Assembly (NCBI GenBank): GCA_965279075.1
Contig: CBDIHI010000012.1
Location: forward strand, 1,116,001 to 1,180,000
From: SZAS-79 sp965279075
GTDB taxonomy: Bacteria; Pseudomonadota; Gammaproteobacteria; Burkholderiales; SG8-39
Reading direction: 5' to 3'
Length of the DNA stretch: 64,000 bases
Shown here: positions 10,501 to 18,085 of the stretch, piece after piece
Position numbering within the stretch: position 1 is the stretch's first letter
Layout of the letters: each line of letters opens with the position of its first letter
Program-made: the position numbers and the translations under genes
Notes under the pieces: generated by a model
The model's input: only the letters and a program-made list of their open reading frames with translations
Databases searched by the model: none
Told to the model about the DNA's origin: nothing

Positions 10501-12529
10501 GGGGACGGGGACGGTGCTGACGGGCTCGGGTACGTTCGGGCTGACGGGAACGGCGGCGCTGGACCTGGCGAGCAACTTCACGCTGCCGGGCGCGGGCGGC
10601 GTGGTGCTGGACCTGAACGCGGGCAACGCCGTGACGGTGAGCTCGGCGACGTCGGGGACGCAGTTCGTCGTGCCGGTGGGTGGCACGCAGACGCTGTACA
10701 ACGACACGTTCGCGGCGAACGTGGACCTGGTGAACAACGGCACGGTGGCGGTGACGGGGGTCACGAGCACGAGCACGATCAACGGCGGGCTGTCGAACGC
10801 GGCGGGCGCGACGATCCGGGTGTCGGACCTGTCGATTCCGCCGGGCACGACGACGCTGACGGTGGCCAACGGCTTCACGAACGACGGGCTGATCGAGCTG
10901 GTGAACAACGCGGGCAACTGCTGCGGTCCGCGTTCGGGCGACATGAACGTGACGACCGGGACGCTGATCAACGCGCTGGGCGCGACGATCCGCAGCGCGG
11001 GCGTGACGGGCGCGACCAACACGCTGACGGCGCAGGTGACGAACCTGGGCACGATCGACGTGCAGCAGCCGATGACGATCACCAACCTGCCGACCAATGA
11101 CGGCACGATTTCGTTCTCGGCGAACAACCCGGCGCTGACCCTTTCCAACGCGGCGCTCGCCAACACTGCTACAGGCGTGATCCAGGGCGTGGGCACGCTG
11201 AACGTCGGCGCCGGCACGCTCGCCAACGCCGGGACGCTGCTGCCCGGCGGTGCGGGTGTCGCCGGCACCTTGAATGTCACGGGCAACGTGAACCTTGCCG
11301 GGGGCGCGGTCGAGGTCGACATCGCGGGCGCGGGCGGCGGGCAGTACGACCAACTGCTCGTCACGGGCGCCGTTTCACTGGGGGGCTCGACGCTGAGGTA
11401 CGGCGGCATCGGCGGGTACCAGGGGAACGCTGCGGATACCTTCCCGGGCGTGATCCAGGCCGGCGGCGTGCTCAGCGGCGGTATCACCTTGGCGTCGCTG
11501 GCGGCCACGCCCGACTTCGGGCTCAGCCAGTTCGTCACGACCGGGGCCGGCGGCGGCGTTGCGCTGGGGATCAGTGGCTTGAACAACTTCTGGACCGGGG
11601 CCGCCGACCTCTCCTGGGGCACGGCGGGCAACTGGAGCCGCGGCCATGCGCCGCTCGCGGGCGAGGACGTGACCATCAGCCTCGCCGCCACCGACCCCAC
11701 GGTGACGCTGTCAGGCGGCGTGCAATCGGCCAACAGCCTGGCGCTCGGCAGCAACGACAATTTCACGATCTCGGGCGGCACCCTGAACCTGGCTTCGCCT
11801 TCCGTGATTGCCGGCGGCTCGACCCTGAGCCTCACGGGCGGCGGCATCACCTCGGCGAGTTCGATCACCGTGCAGGGCACGCTCAGCATGGGCGGGGGCA
11901 CGCTGACCGCGGCCGCGCTGGACACCACCGCGGGCGGCCTGCTTTCCGGCATCGGTACGGTGAACGCATCGGTCCTGAACGCCGGGTCCGTCTCGCCCGG
12001 CACTTCGCCCGGCACGCTCACGATCAACGGCAACTACACGCAGGCACCGGCCGGTACGCTCGCCGTCGAGCTGGGCGGCACCACCGCCGGCACCGGCTTC
12101 GACGTGCTCGCGGTGACCGGCAATGCCACGCTCGACGGGACGCTGGTGGTAACCAACACGGGCGGGTTCCTGCCTTCCACCGCGAACGTGTTTCGGTTCC
12201 TGGCGGTCGGCGGCACGCGGGTCGGCGCATTCGCAACTACGACGCTGCCCGTGGGGTACACCGGCGGGGCGACCTACGGCACGACCTTCGCCGATCTTGC
12301 GTTCAGCGCAGTGCCGGTCGTCGTCGTGCCGCCCCCGCCGCCCGCGCTGCCCGGGCCCGTACTCATCACGGTCACGCCCGGCCCCGGGGACACGCCGGCC
12401 GCGTCGGAGACCAACACCCGCACCGTTGTCGCTTCCCTCGACCGCATGATCGACGTGCTCGTCGGCGCCCCCGCGAAGAAACCCGCGGACGATGAGGCGG
12501 CCGACGGCAACGTGCTGATGTGCAAATGA
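7595..12529 (+). CDS. TpsA exoprotein, filamentous-haemagglutinin-type, with tandem repeats
   Basis: Secreted or surface protein of 1644 residues exported by the adjacent TpsB. The signal peptide ends at AHA (about residue 22). The TPS secretion domain follows and contains the hallmark NPNGI at 102-106 (FLINPNGILVGAGA). The rest is a long beta-helix rich in Gly, Thr, Asn and Ala with almost no charge. Residues about 640-1165 carry near-identical 224-residue repeats. The C-terminus has a proline-rich segment near 1579-1589 and then a short charged tail ending in MCK, with one Cys at 1643. That Cys could matter for anchoring, as the C-terminal Cys pair does in HMW1, but a pair is lacking here. 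RBS AAGGAG lies before the ATG. The ligand or target is unknown. Confidence 0.9.
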   Translation: MKALLARLVALLVAFAPAAHANPTGPGVAAGSASFSAQGNTLNVTNTPGTIINWQGFSIGANEITRFLQSGASSAVLNRVTGGTSSQILGQLLSNGRVFLINPNGILVGAGATIDTAGFVASTLNLSDADFISGRLRFAGGPSDGRIANQGTIRGNGGAVYLIASNIENSGLVTSAAGEIVLAAGRSVELVDAGTPAVRVRITAPEGADLNLSATAASGSPGAFGVLANTGSVNASGVAVEGGRIVLHAEKDALLAAGSRIEATGTKGGSVQVLGERVALTGDARIDVSGTNGGGTVLVGGDFQGANPAITNAWRTYLGSDAVINADALVAGNGGKVIVWADDATRAYGTLSVRGGAQSGNGGLIEVSGKGWLDYQARASVGAANGKGGTLLLDPTDITIVASGGTLDAELNGTADPDLLFADGGASSTLSVTKLNSGFTSGDTIRLQATNNININQAVTLQSGVNMQAKANNDINVNASIASSGGGTWSLTPDADTSGAGKVNFGGVTVGGPLTVSGNAAFSAGTLTNSGGISIAGGFDWSGGTITGGGALTVTGVHTLSGSIFLTNQTLTLNSASTLLAGATMVMTGSTINGTGSLDNLGTLAVSVNASTINAGFSNAATGIVRVADLTPSNPGTVTLTVANGFTNNGLIELVNNVGNCCGPRSGDMNVTTGTLINALGATIRSTGVTGATNTLNAQVTNLGTIDVQQPMQITNTGRTFTTSAGTINVAAGQKLSVFDGTASVGTGTVLTGSGTFGLTGTAALDLASNFTLPGAGGVVLDLNAGNAVTVSSATPGTQFVVPVGGTQTLYNDTFAANVDLVNNGTVAVTGVTSTSTINGGLSNAAGATIRVSDQSIPPGTATLTVANGFTNDGLIELVNNAGNCCGPRSGDMNVTSGTLINALGATIRSTGVTGATNTLNAQVTNLGTIDVQQPMKITNTGRTFTTSAGTINVAAGQTLSVFDGTTSVGTGTVLTGSGTFGLTGTAALDLASNFTLPGAGGVVLDLNAGNAVTVSSATSGTQFVVPVGGTQTLYNDTFAANVDLVNNGTVAVTGVTSTSTINGGLSNAAGATIRVSDLSIPPGTTTLTVANGFTNDGLIELVNNAGNCCGPRSGDMNVTTGTLINALGATIRSAGVTGATNTLTAQVTNLGTIDVQQPMTITNLPTNDGTISFSANNPALTLSNAALANTATGVIQGVGTLNVGAGTLANAGTLLPGGAGVAGTLNVTGNVNLAGGAVEVDIAGAGGGQYDQLLVTGAVSLGGSTLRYGGIGGYQGNAADTFPGVIQAGGVLSGGITLASLAATPDFGLSQFVTTGAGGGVALGISGLNNFWTGAADLSWGTAGNWSRGHAPLAGEDVTISLAATDPTVTLSGGVQSANSLALGSNDNFTISGGTLNLASPSVIAGGSTLSLTGGGITSASSITVQGTLSMGGGTLTAAALDTTAGGLLSGIGTVNASVLNAGSVSPGTSPGTLTINGNYTQAPAGTLAVELGGTTAGTGFDVLAVTGNATLDGTLVVTNTGGFLPSTANVFRFLAVGGTRVGAFATTTLPVGYTGGATYGTTFADLAFSAVPVVVVPPPPPALPGPVLITVTPGPGDTPAASETNTRTVVASLDRMIDVLVGAPAKKPADDEAADGNVLMCK
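9511..11086 (+). repeat. 672-bp tandem repeat array inside the TpsA gene
   Basis: Two complete near-identical copies and a third partial one, with a period of exactly 672 bp (224 codons). Equivalent positions are 9511, 10183 and 10855. Each unit encodes a NGFTN(N/D)GLIELVNN segment, the unusual Cys pair NCCGPRSGD, and a TFAANVDLVNNGT segment. Differences between copies are single bases, so the duplication is recent or kept uniform by recombination. The preceding stretch (about 9400-9510) is a diverged copy of the repeat's end. Confidence 0.92.
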
Positions 12530-14037
12530 GGACCGCGACCATGACCGTCGGTGCGCTGCTCGCCCTGGCGGCCCTCTTGGCCAGCCCGGCCGCGTACTCG
12601 CAGGGCGCGGCGCGCGTGCAGGCCGCGACCGGTGTGCTCTCGGTCGAGCGCGCGTCCCGCGCGCCGGCGCTGCTTTCGGCCGGCGAGGAGGTCAATCCCG
12701 GCGACGTCGTGCGCACGGAGCGCGACTCGAGCGCGCGCCTGCGCTTCACCGACGGCACCGAGGTGGCGCTGCGCCCCGGATCCCAGATCGCGATCGAAGG
12801 CTACGAGTACGACGAGCAGAAGCCCTCCGCCGACAACTTCGCCATGCGCCTCATCAAGGGGGGCATGCGCACCGTGACGGGCCTGCTCGGCAAGCGCAAC
12901 CCGAAGTCCTTCGGCTTGCGCGTGGCGACCGCGACAGTGGGTATTCGAGGCACCGATTTCGTCGTGCGTCTGTGCGAGGAGGAGTGCGCCGGGGAGAACG
13001 CGGTGCCGCCCGTGACTGGGGCGGACGCCGTGGCTGCGCGCGTGGTGGTGCTGGGCGGCGCGCTGGTTGCGGTTGCTCCGGGTGCCGCGCCGCGCGAGGT
13101 GGACCTTGATGGCGCCGTATTCGCAAACGAAGTGCTCGCCTTGAGCGATGCCGGCATCGCGGTACTGGTGTTTCGCGACGATACGCGTATCACCCTCGAG
13201 CCCGGCGCGGTGCTGGCGGTGGGGCGGTATGAGTACGACGCGAAGAGGCCCGCACAGGGCATCGCCGAGCTGCACCTGCGTGGCGGTGCCGCACAGGTGT
13301 CGACGGGCCGGATCGCGAAGGTTCGGCCGGACCAGTTTCGCTTCATCGCGGCGGATGTGCCCATCCATGTGCGCGGTACCCTCATCCGGTCGGCGGTCGC
13401 GCGCGCGCAGGGCAATGACGGCCAGGCCCAGCGTTCGGCGAACGACGCGGCGAACCGGCGTTCGGGCGGGGGCGGGCCCCGGGACGATACCGTCCGGGTT
13501 TCCGGGTCGCTGGGCCAGGGGACCGAGGCCACGCGGATCGCGCGTGACGCGGACACGACGCGGAACATCGCAATGAATACCCCGTTCCTGCATCCCGAAC
13601 TCGGCGTCTGGGAGGGCGCCGTGGAGTTCGCGGGCCCCGGCGGGCCGCAGGTGCTTCGCAGGGGCGAGACGGCTTTTCTGGGCCAGCCACCGACCGGGGA
13701 GGGGAGACCGTCCGCAACCCTTGCGAATACCGGGCTGCGGCCCGACGGCATGAGCGCCAACCTCGCGCAGGTCTTCGAGGAGGACGGCAAGGACTTCGCC
13801 CAGGCAGGCATCTACGTCGAGGTGCGCGAGGGCCTCGTCGAACTCGGCAAGGGCGGTGAAACGGTGCTGCTGCAGAAGGGCGACTCGGGCTACACGGACA
13901 CGGGCGTCGGGCTGCTGCGCAAGTTCACCACGCCGCCGCCATTCCTCGGCCGCGACCCGTTCCTCGCGCGGGGCGCCACGCGCGGCAGCGGCTCTGCCGG
14001 CGCCGGCCGGATGTGCGGGCCGATGTTCGGGACCTGA
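12526..14037 (+). CDS. secreted FecR-domain protein of the TPS operon
   Basis: Exported protein of 503 residues. The signal peptide covers residues 1-25 (ending AYSQ). A FecR domain follows (about 28-145) with GEEVNPGDVVRTERDS, FTDGTEVALRPGS and the closing VATATVGIRGTDF. A second, weaker FecR-like unit (about 200-285) repeats the pattern with FRDDTRITLEPGAVLAV and VPIHVRGT. A polar linker and a C-terminal domain with GLVELGKGGETVLLQKGDSG complete it. The ATG overlaps the tpsA stop (ATGA), so it is co-translated with the exoprotein. There is no cytoplasmic or membrane part, so it is not a FecR-type sigma regulator. A periplasmic or surface helper for TpsA is plausible but unproven. Confidence 0.8.
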   Translation: MRTATMTVGALLALAALLASPAAYSQGAARVQAATGVLSVERASRAPALLSAGEEVNPGDVVRTERDSSARLRFTDGTEVALRPGSQIAIEGYEYDEQKPSADNFAMRLIKGGMRTVTGLLGKRNPKSFGLRVATATVGIRGTDFVVRLCEEECAGENAVPPVTGADAVAARVVVLGGALVAVAPGAAPREVDLDGAVFANEVLALSDAGIAVLVFRDDTRITLEPGAVLAVGRYEYDAKRPAQGIAELHLRGGAAQVSTGRIAKVRPDQFRFIAADVPIHVRGTLIRSAVARAQGNDGQAQRSANDAANRRSGGGGPRDDTVRVSGSLGQGTEATRIARDADTTRNIAMNTPFLHPELGVWEGAVEFAGPGGPQVLRRGETAFLGQPPTGEGRPSATLANTGLRPDGMSANLAQVFEEDGKDFAQAGIYVEVREGLVELGKGGETVLLQKGDSGYTDTGVGLLRKFTTPPPFLGRDPFLARGATRGSGSAGAGRMCGPMFGT

Positions 14038-14052
14038 GTCCCGCGGGGCGCC

Positions 14053-15240
14053 TCAGGCGGTTGCCCGGGCCCCCGGCCGGTGCCCCGTCAGCAGGTAGTC
14101 CAGCAGGTCCGCCACGGGACGGATCTCGTTCCCGAAGGGCAGCGGCTCGCTGCCGCGAAAAAAAAGCCCCTTCTTCACGTCGCCCTTCAGCGCGTAGGCG
14201 AGGCGCGTGTCGATGCAGAACTGGCCGATGCTGCTGATGCCGTCGCGCAACCCGCACACCGAAAGGCAGTTGAGGCCGGGCACGCAGCGGCGCGGGTCGG
14301 CCTTGGCGTTGGCCTGCAGCGCCTTCTCGCGCTTTAGGTAGTTGTTGAGCCAGAAGGTCTTCACCGCGCGTGCGGGCAGGCCCGCCACGCTCATGAAGGT
14401 GACGATGTCCTCGGGCTTCGCGTCGGCCAGCACGTGCTTGAAGTTAATGTGCGCGTCACCCTCGGCCGTGACCGCGAACGGCGTTCCCAGTTGCACGGCC
14501 GACGCGCCCAGGGAGAGGAGGTCCCGCACCTGCTCGTGCGTGTGGATGCCGCCCGCGACGACCAGCGGGATCTTCTCGCGCTCGAGGCCCATTTGCGCGA
14601 AGAGCGTGAACAGCCCCGCGAGCACCGGCTCGAAATCGAAGCGCGGGTCGTTGATCTCCTCGGGGCGCGTCGCGCCGAGGTGGCCGCCCGCGTAGCGCGG
14701 GTGCTCGATGACGATGGCGTCGGGCAGGCGGTTCTTGCGCATCCATTTCTTCAGCACGATGTTCACGCCGCGCACGTCCGAGAGGATGGGCACGAGGGCC
14801 ACGTCGGGGAAGTCCTGCGTCAGCTCGGGCAGGTCGAAGGGCAGGCCCGCGCCCATGACGATCGCGTTCGCGCCGCTCTCGCAGCTCTGGCGCACGTAGG
14901 CCGCGTACTGCGACACCGCCTTCATCACGTTGACCGCGATCGCGCCGTGGCCGCCCGAGAGCGTGCGCGCCATGGTGATCTCGCGGTCGAGGGCGACCAG
15001 GTTCAGGCGGTCCAGCGCCGCCTTGTCCTGGCACCCCTTGGCCTGGGCCAGCAGGTCGGGGTGGTGGTGGCGCAGGTCCACGCTGGAGATCGTGCCGACC
15101 GCGCCTAGCTTCGCCACGCTGCCGGCGAGCCGGTGCGCGGAGACGCCCACGCCCATGCCGCCCTGGACTATGGGCAGCAGGGAGCGACCGCGCAGCGTCC
15201 AGCGGGGGTGGGAGGAGGGCAGGGCGTGCTTCGCGGGCAT
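14053..15240 (-). CDS. NAD(P)H-dependent flavin oxidoreductase (nitronate monooxygenase family)
   Basis: FMN-binding TIM-barrel protein of 395 residues, related to nitronate monooxygenase and 2-nitropropane dioxygenase. N-terminal LLPIVQGGMGVGVSAHRLAG, central VIEHPRYAGGHLGA and LVVAGGIHTHEQVRDLLSLG followed by GASAVQLGTPF are the FMN-phosphate and active-site segments of the family. The protein is longer than classical NMO, with a Cys-containing C-terminal extension (RRCVPGLNCLSVCGLRDG). I start at the ATG at 15240; a GTG at 15273 is an alternative. It diverges from a LysR regulator. The substrate cannot be assigned. Confidence 0.85.
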   Translation of the reverse strand: MPAKHALPSSHPRWTLRGRSLLPIVQGGMGVGVSAHRLAGSVAKLGAVGTISSVDLRHHHPDLLAQAKGCQDKAALDRLNLVALDREITMARTLSGGHGAIAVNVMKAVSQYAAYVRQSCESGANAIVMGAGLPFDLPELTQDFPDVALVPILSDVRGVNIVLKKWMRKNRLPDAIVIEHPRYAGGHLGATRPEEINDPRFDFEPVLAGLFTLFAQMGLEREKIPLVVAGGIHTHEQVRDLLSLGASAVQLGTPFAVTAEGDAHINFKHVLADAKPEDIVTFMSVAGLPARAVKTFWLNNYLKREKALQANAKADPRRCVPGLNCLSVCGLRDGISSIGQFCIDTRLAYALKGDVKKGLFFRGSEPLPFGNEIRPVADLLDYLLTGHRPGARATA

Positions 15241-15287
15241 CGGATAATCCAAGCGAAACAGTCTGCGCGCCACCTGGTAACGCGCCT

Positions 15288-15301
15288 TTGACGCAGGTCA
15301 A
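15288..15301. promoter_or_regulatory. FNR/CRP-type palindrome between divergent genes
   Basis: TTGAC-GCAG-GTCAA is a perfect 14-bp dyad and differs from the FNR/ANR consensus TTGAT-N4-ATCAA by one base per arm. It sits between the flavin oxidoreductase and the LysR gene, 22 bp before the LysR start. The TTGACG within it could also be read as a -35 box. Oxygen-dependent control is possible. Confidence 0.45.
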
Positions 15302-15322
15302 ATCCGACTTAGACTCGGCCGC

Positions 15323-16303
15323 ATGGCCTCCCCCCTCGACCTGCGCCGCCTGCGCACCTTCGTCAAGGTGGCGGAGCTCGGCTCGCTCACGCGCGCGGCC
15401 GAAGCGCTGCACGTGGCGCAGCCCGCGCTGAGCCAGCAGGTGCGCAGCCTCGAGGCGGAGCTAGGCGTGAAGCTCCTCGCGCGCGGGCCGCGCGGCGTGG
15501 CGCCCACCGAGGCCGGGCAGCGCCTGCTGGTGGAGGCGAAGGGCCTGCTCGCCGGCATGAAGGCGATGGTCGAACGCGTACGCGGGGATTCGAGCGAGCC
15601 GGAAGGCGAGGTGGTGATCGGCGTCGGCCAGACGGTCGGGTCGCTGCTGATGGTGCCGATGATCGAGCTCGCGGCGAAGCGCTTCCCGCGCGTGCGCATC
15701 CAGGTGCGCGAGATGCTGAGCGGGCTGCTGCCCGACCTCGTGCGTTCGGGCGCGGTGGACTTCGCGATCTCGTACAACACCGCGAGCGGCAACGGCGTGG
15801 AGGCGATCAGCGTGCTGTCCGAGGAGATGTGCCTCGTCGGCCAGCGGCGCCTTGCGCAGCGCCACCTAGGGAACAAGCTCGGCGACACGGTGCCCCTGAA
15901 GGCGCTCGCTGGCATCCCGCTGTACCTGTCGCGGCGCACGCACATCCTGAGGGAACTCGTCGAGGGCGTGGCGCGCAGCCGGAAAGTGACGCTGAACCTG
16001 CTCGCCGAGGTCGACTCGCTCTACATCATGAAGGAGCTCGCGCTCGGGGGCTCCGGGTTCTGCGTGCTCTCGCACGCGAACGTGCGCCGCGAGGTGCAGC
16101 ACCACGACCTCTACGTCGCGCGGATCGTGCAGCCCGTGATCCGCCGGGACATCTGCCTTGTGCGTCGCAGCGGCGCGCCGCTGCCGCGCGCCGCGCACGA
16201 GGCGGCGCAGCTGGCGGCCGAGGTCATGGCCGGCATGGTCAAGGACGAGGTCTGGCGCGGGATGCTGCACCCGCACATGGCCGATATAAGGAAATCCTTC
16301 TAG
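15323..16303 (+). CDS. LysR-family transcriptional regulator
   Basis: Regulator of 326 residues. The N-terminal winged helix-turn-helix (residues about 5-64) contains SLTRAAEALHVAQPALSQQVRSLEAELG, split here as the usual A-A-x-L-x-x-x-Q-x-x-x-S pattern. The C-terminal periplasmic-binding-protein-like effector domain spans about 90-300, with VVIGVGQTVG and GGSGFCVLSHANV. It resembles the Cbl/Nac-like branch often found beside Bug receptors. It diverges from the flavin oxidoreductase and precedes a TauD/aldolase/Bug operon on the same strand, which it likely controls. The effector is unknown. Confidence 0.9.
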   Translation: MASPLDLRRLRTFVKVAELGSLTRAAEALHVAQPALSQQVRSLEAELGVKLLARGPRGVAPTEAGQRLLVEAKGLLAGMKAMVERVRGDSSEPEGEVVIGVGQTVGSLLMVPMIELAAKRFPRVRIQVREMLSGLLPDLVRSGAVDFAISYNTASGNGVEAISVLSEEMCLVGQRRLAQRHLGNKLGDTVPLKALAGIPLYLSRRTHILRELVEGVARSRKVTLNLLAEVDSLYIMKELALGGSGFCVLSHANVRREVQHHDLYVARIVQPVIRRDICLVRRSGAPLPRAAHEAAQLAAEVMAGMVKDEVWRGMLHPHMADIRKSF

Positions 16304-16363
16304 CAGCCAGTCGCAAGTTGTATTTCCCCGCGCACCGCGCGGTTGCTATGGTCTCGCCGCATC

Positions 16364-16376
16364 CGGAATGATTCCG
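16364..16376. promoter_or_regulatory. 13-bp perfect dyad before the dioxygenase operon
   Basis: CGGAAT-G-ATTCCG lies 23 bases upstream of the TauD-family start codon, in the 96-bp gap after the LysR gene. The position and perfect symmetry suit an operator. The AAGGAG ribosome-binding site of the dioxygenase follows at 16388-16393. Confidence 0.4.
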
Positions 16377-16399
16377 ATAACAATTCCAAGGAGCGAGAC

Positions 16400-17269
16400 A
16401 TGGCACTGCAGATCCGCGACCTCGAGGGCCCGATCGGGGCCGAGGTGCTGGGCTTGAATCCCGACCAGCCTTTCAGCGCCGCAGAGAAGAAGGCGCTGGA
16501 CGACGCGTTCCTGCGCCGGCTCGTGCTGCGCTTTCGCGGCACGCCGATGACGCCGCAGCAGCTGTGCGCGGTCAGCCGGCAGTTCGGCGAGCTGCAGCCG
16601 CACATCGCGCTCAAGTACCGCCTGCCCGAGGCCCCCGAGGTGGTGCTGATGATCAACCAGGACGCGCAGGGCAACTTCGACAAGGTCGGCGCCGAGCGCG
16701 GCGTGGGCTGGCACTCGGACCTCGCGTACGACTGGTCGCCGGCCAAGTGCACGTTCCTGCACGCGGTCGCCGTCCCGAGCCGCGGCGGCAACACCAAGTT
16801 CGCCAACATGTACCTCGCCTGGGAGACGATGCCCGAGTCGCTGAAAAAGCGCGTCGACGGCAAGCTGGCCGCCTACTGCAACGGCGGGCGCCTCGGCCTG
16901 AATCAGGGCATCCAGGCCGACAAGGATCGCTCGGGCGACGTGGTGCACCCGGTGATCCGCGTGCACCCCGAGACGGGCCGCAAGTCGGTCTATGCGAACC
17001 CTTACCACGTGGTGAGGATCCTCGGCATGCCGCGCGCCGAGAGCGACGCGCTGCTCGACGAGCTGTTCGCGTGGTGCGAGCGTGAGGAATTCCAGTGGCA
17101 GCAGCAGTGGCAGGTGGGCGACACCATCCTGTGGGAGAACCGCTCGGCCTGGCACAGCGGCAACCTCGACTACCCGCTGGACGAGCTGCGCAAGTTCTAC
17201 CGCACCACCGTGCGCGGCACGCCCACGGTGGATCGCGCCGAGGCCGAGAAGCTGCTGGCGGCGGCCTGA
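16400..17269 (+). CDS. TauD/TfdA-family Fe(II)/2-oxoglutarate dioxygenase
   Basis: Cytoplasmic non-haem iron dioxygenase of 289 residues. The metal triad is H105 and D107 (GWHSDLAY) and H252 (SAWHSG). The 2-oxoglutarate-binding Arg is probably in the DELRKFYRTTVRG segment near the end. Such enzymes hydroxylate small acids such as taurine, alkyl sulfates, 2,4-D or carnitine-type compounds. The start is set by AAGGAG seven bases upstream; an in-frame extension to 16343 lacks family support. The stop overlaps the start of the aldolase gene by one base (TGATG), so both act in one pathway, likely the breakdown of an organic acid taken up through the Bug receptor downstream. Confidence 0.9.
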   Translation: MALQIRDLEGPIGAEVLGLNPDQPFSAAEKKALDDAFLRRLVLRFRGTPMTPQQLCAVSRQFGELQPHIALKYRLPEAPEVVLMINQDAQGNFDKVGAERGVGWHSDLAYDWSPAKCTFLHAVAVPSRGGNTKFANMYLAWETMPESLKKRVDGKLAAYCNGGRLGLNQGIQADKDRSGDVVHPVIRVHPETGRKSVYANPYHVVRILGMPRAESDALLDELFAWCEREEFQWQQQWQVGDTILWENRSAWHSGNLDYPLDELRKFYRTTVRGTPTVDRAEAEKLLAAA

Positions 17270-18033
17270 TGCGTCGCAACCCCGTCCGCGAGAAGTGGGC
17301 GAAGGGCGAGGCGGCCTCCAACCTGTGGATAGACATAGGCTGGCCGGTGACGGTCGAGACGCTGGGGCGCCTCGGTTACGACTCGTACACGGTCGACATG
17401 CAGCACAGCCTGATCGATCGCAGCGTGATCGTGTCGCTGTTCCAGGCGCTGTCGCTCGGCGGCGGCGCGCCCATGGTGCGCGTGACGCAGAACGACCCGG
17501 GCGAGATCGCCTTCGTGCTGGATGCCGGCGCGTACGGCGTGATCTGCCCGACCATCGAGACAGCAGAGCAGGCGAGGGCTTTCGTGGCCGCCTGCGAGTA
17601 CCCGCCCAAGGGCGAGCGCAGCTGGGGCCCGACGCGCGGCGTGCTCTACGGCGGTGCCGACTACTTCGACAATTACCGTAACGAGATCCTCACCATCGCG
17701 CTGATCGAGACCGCGAAGGGCGTGGCCAACCTCGACGCGATCGCCGCTGTTCCCGGGCTCGACATGATCTACCTCGGCCCCAACGACCTCGGTGTCTCGC
17801 ACGGTGCGCGCCCGTCCTACACGCCCAACCATCCCGAGGTGGACCGCGCCATGGACCTCGTGCCCGCGGTGGCAAAGAAGCACGGCATCGCGGCCGGCAT
17901 GCACACGGCGAGCAAGGAGGTGGCGCTGGCGGCGAAGGCGAAGGGCTATACGTTCCTGTCGCTCGCCTACGCGTCGAAAGTCATGATGGGTTCGCTGACG
18001 ACCATATTGAAGGACGTCTTTCCAAAGCAGTAA
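17269..18033 (+). CDS. HpcH/HpaI-family class II aldolase
   Basis: Metal-dependent aldolase of 254 residues that cleaves 2-keto-3-deoxy-type acids to pyruvate and an aldehyde. The motif VDMQHSLID near residue 43 carries the catalytic His. ALIETAKGVANLDAI holds the metal-binding Glu and MIYLGPNDLGVSHG the metal-binding Asp. WGPTRGVLYGG is the family's substrate loop. It is translationally coupled to the dioxygenase before it. The pairing suggests that hydroxylation is followed by carbon-carbon cleavage. The exact substrate is unknown. Confidence 0.9.
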   Translation: MRRNPVREKWAKGEAASNLWIDIGWPVTVETLGRLGYDSYTVDMQHSLIDRSVIVSLFQALSLGGGAPMVRVTQNDPGEIAFVLDAGAYGVICPTIETAEQARAFVAACEYPPKGERSWGPTRGVLYGGADYFDNYRNEILTIALIETAKGVANLDAIAAVPGLDMIYLGPNDLGVSHGARPSYTPNHPEVDRAMDLVPAVAKKHGIAAGMHTASKEVALAAKAKGYTFLSLAYASKVMMGSLTTILKDVFPKQ

Positions 18034-18085
18034 GCAGCAGGCTCGGGCAGTACGCAGTCACAAGAACCATACAAGGAGACGCATC

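Noticed and set aside
7514..12033. Very long open frames on the strand opposite the TpsA gene
   Set aside because: They follow from the GC-rich third positions and repeats of tpsA. They have no ribosome-binding sites and no recognisable domains, and are Arg/His-rich in the way antisense translations are.
16328..16342. CCGCGC-ACC-GCGCGG hairpin after the LysR gene as a terminator
   Set aside because: There is no U-run after it, and the gap to the next gene is under 100 bp.
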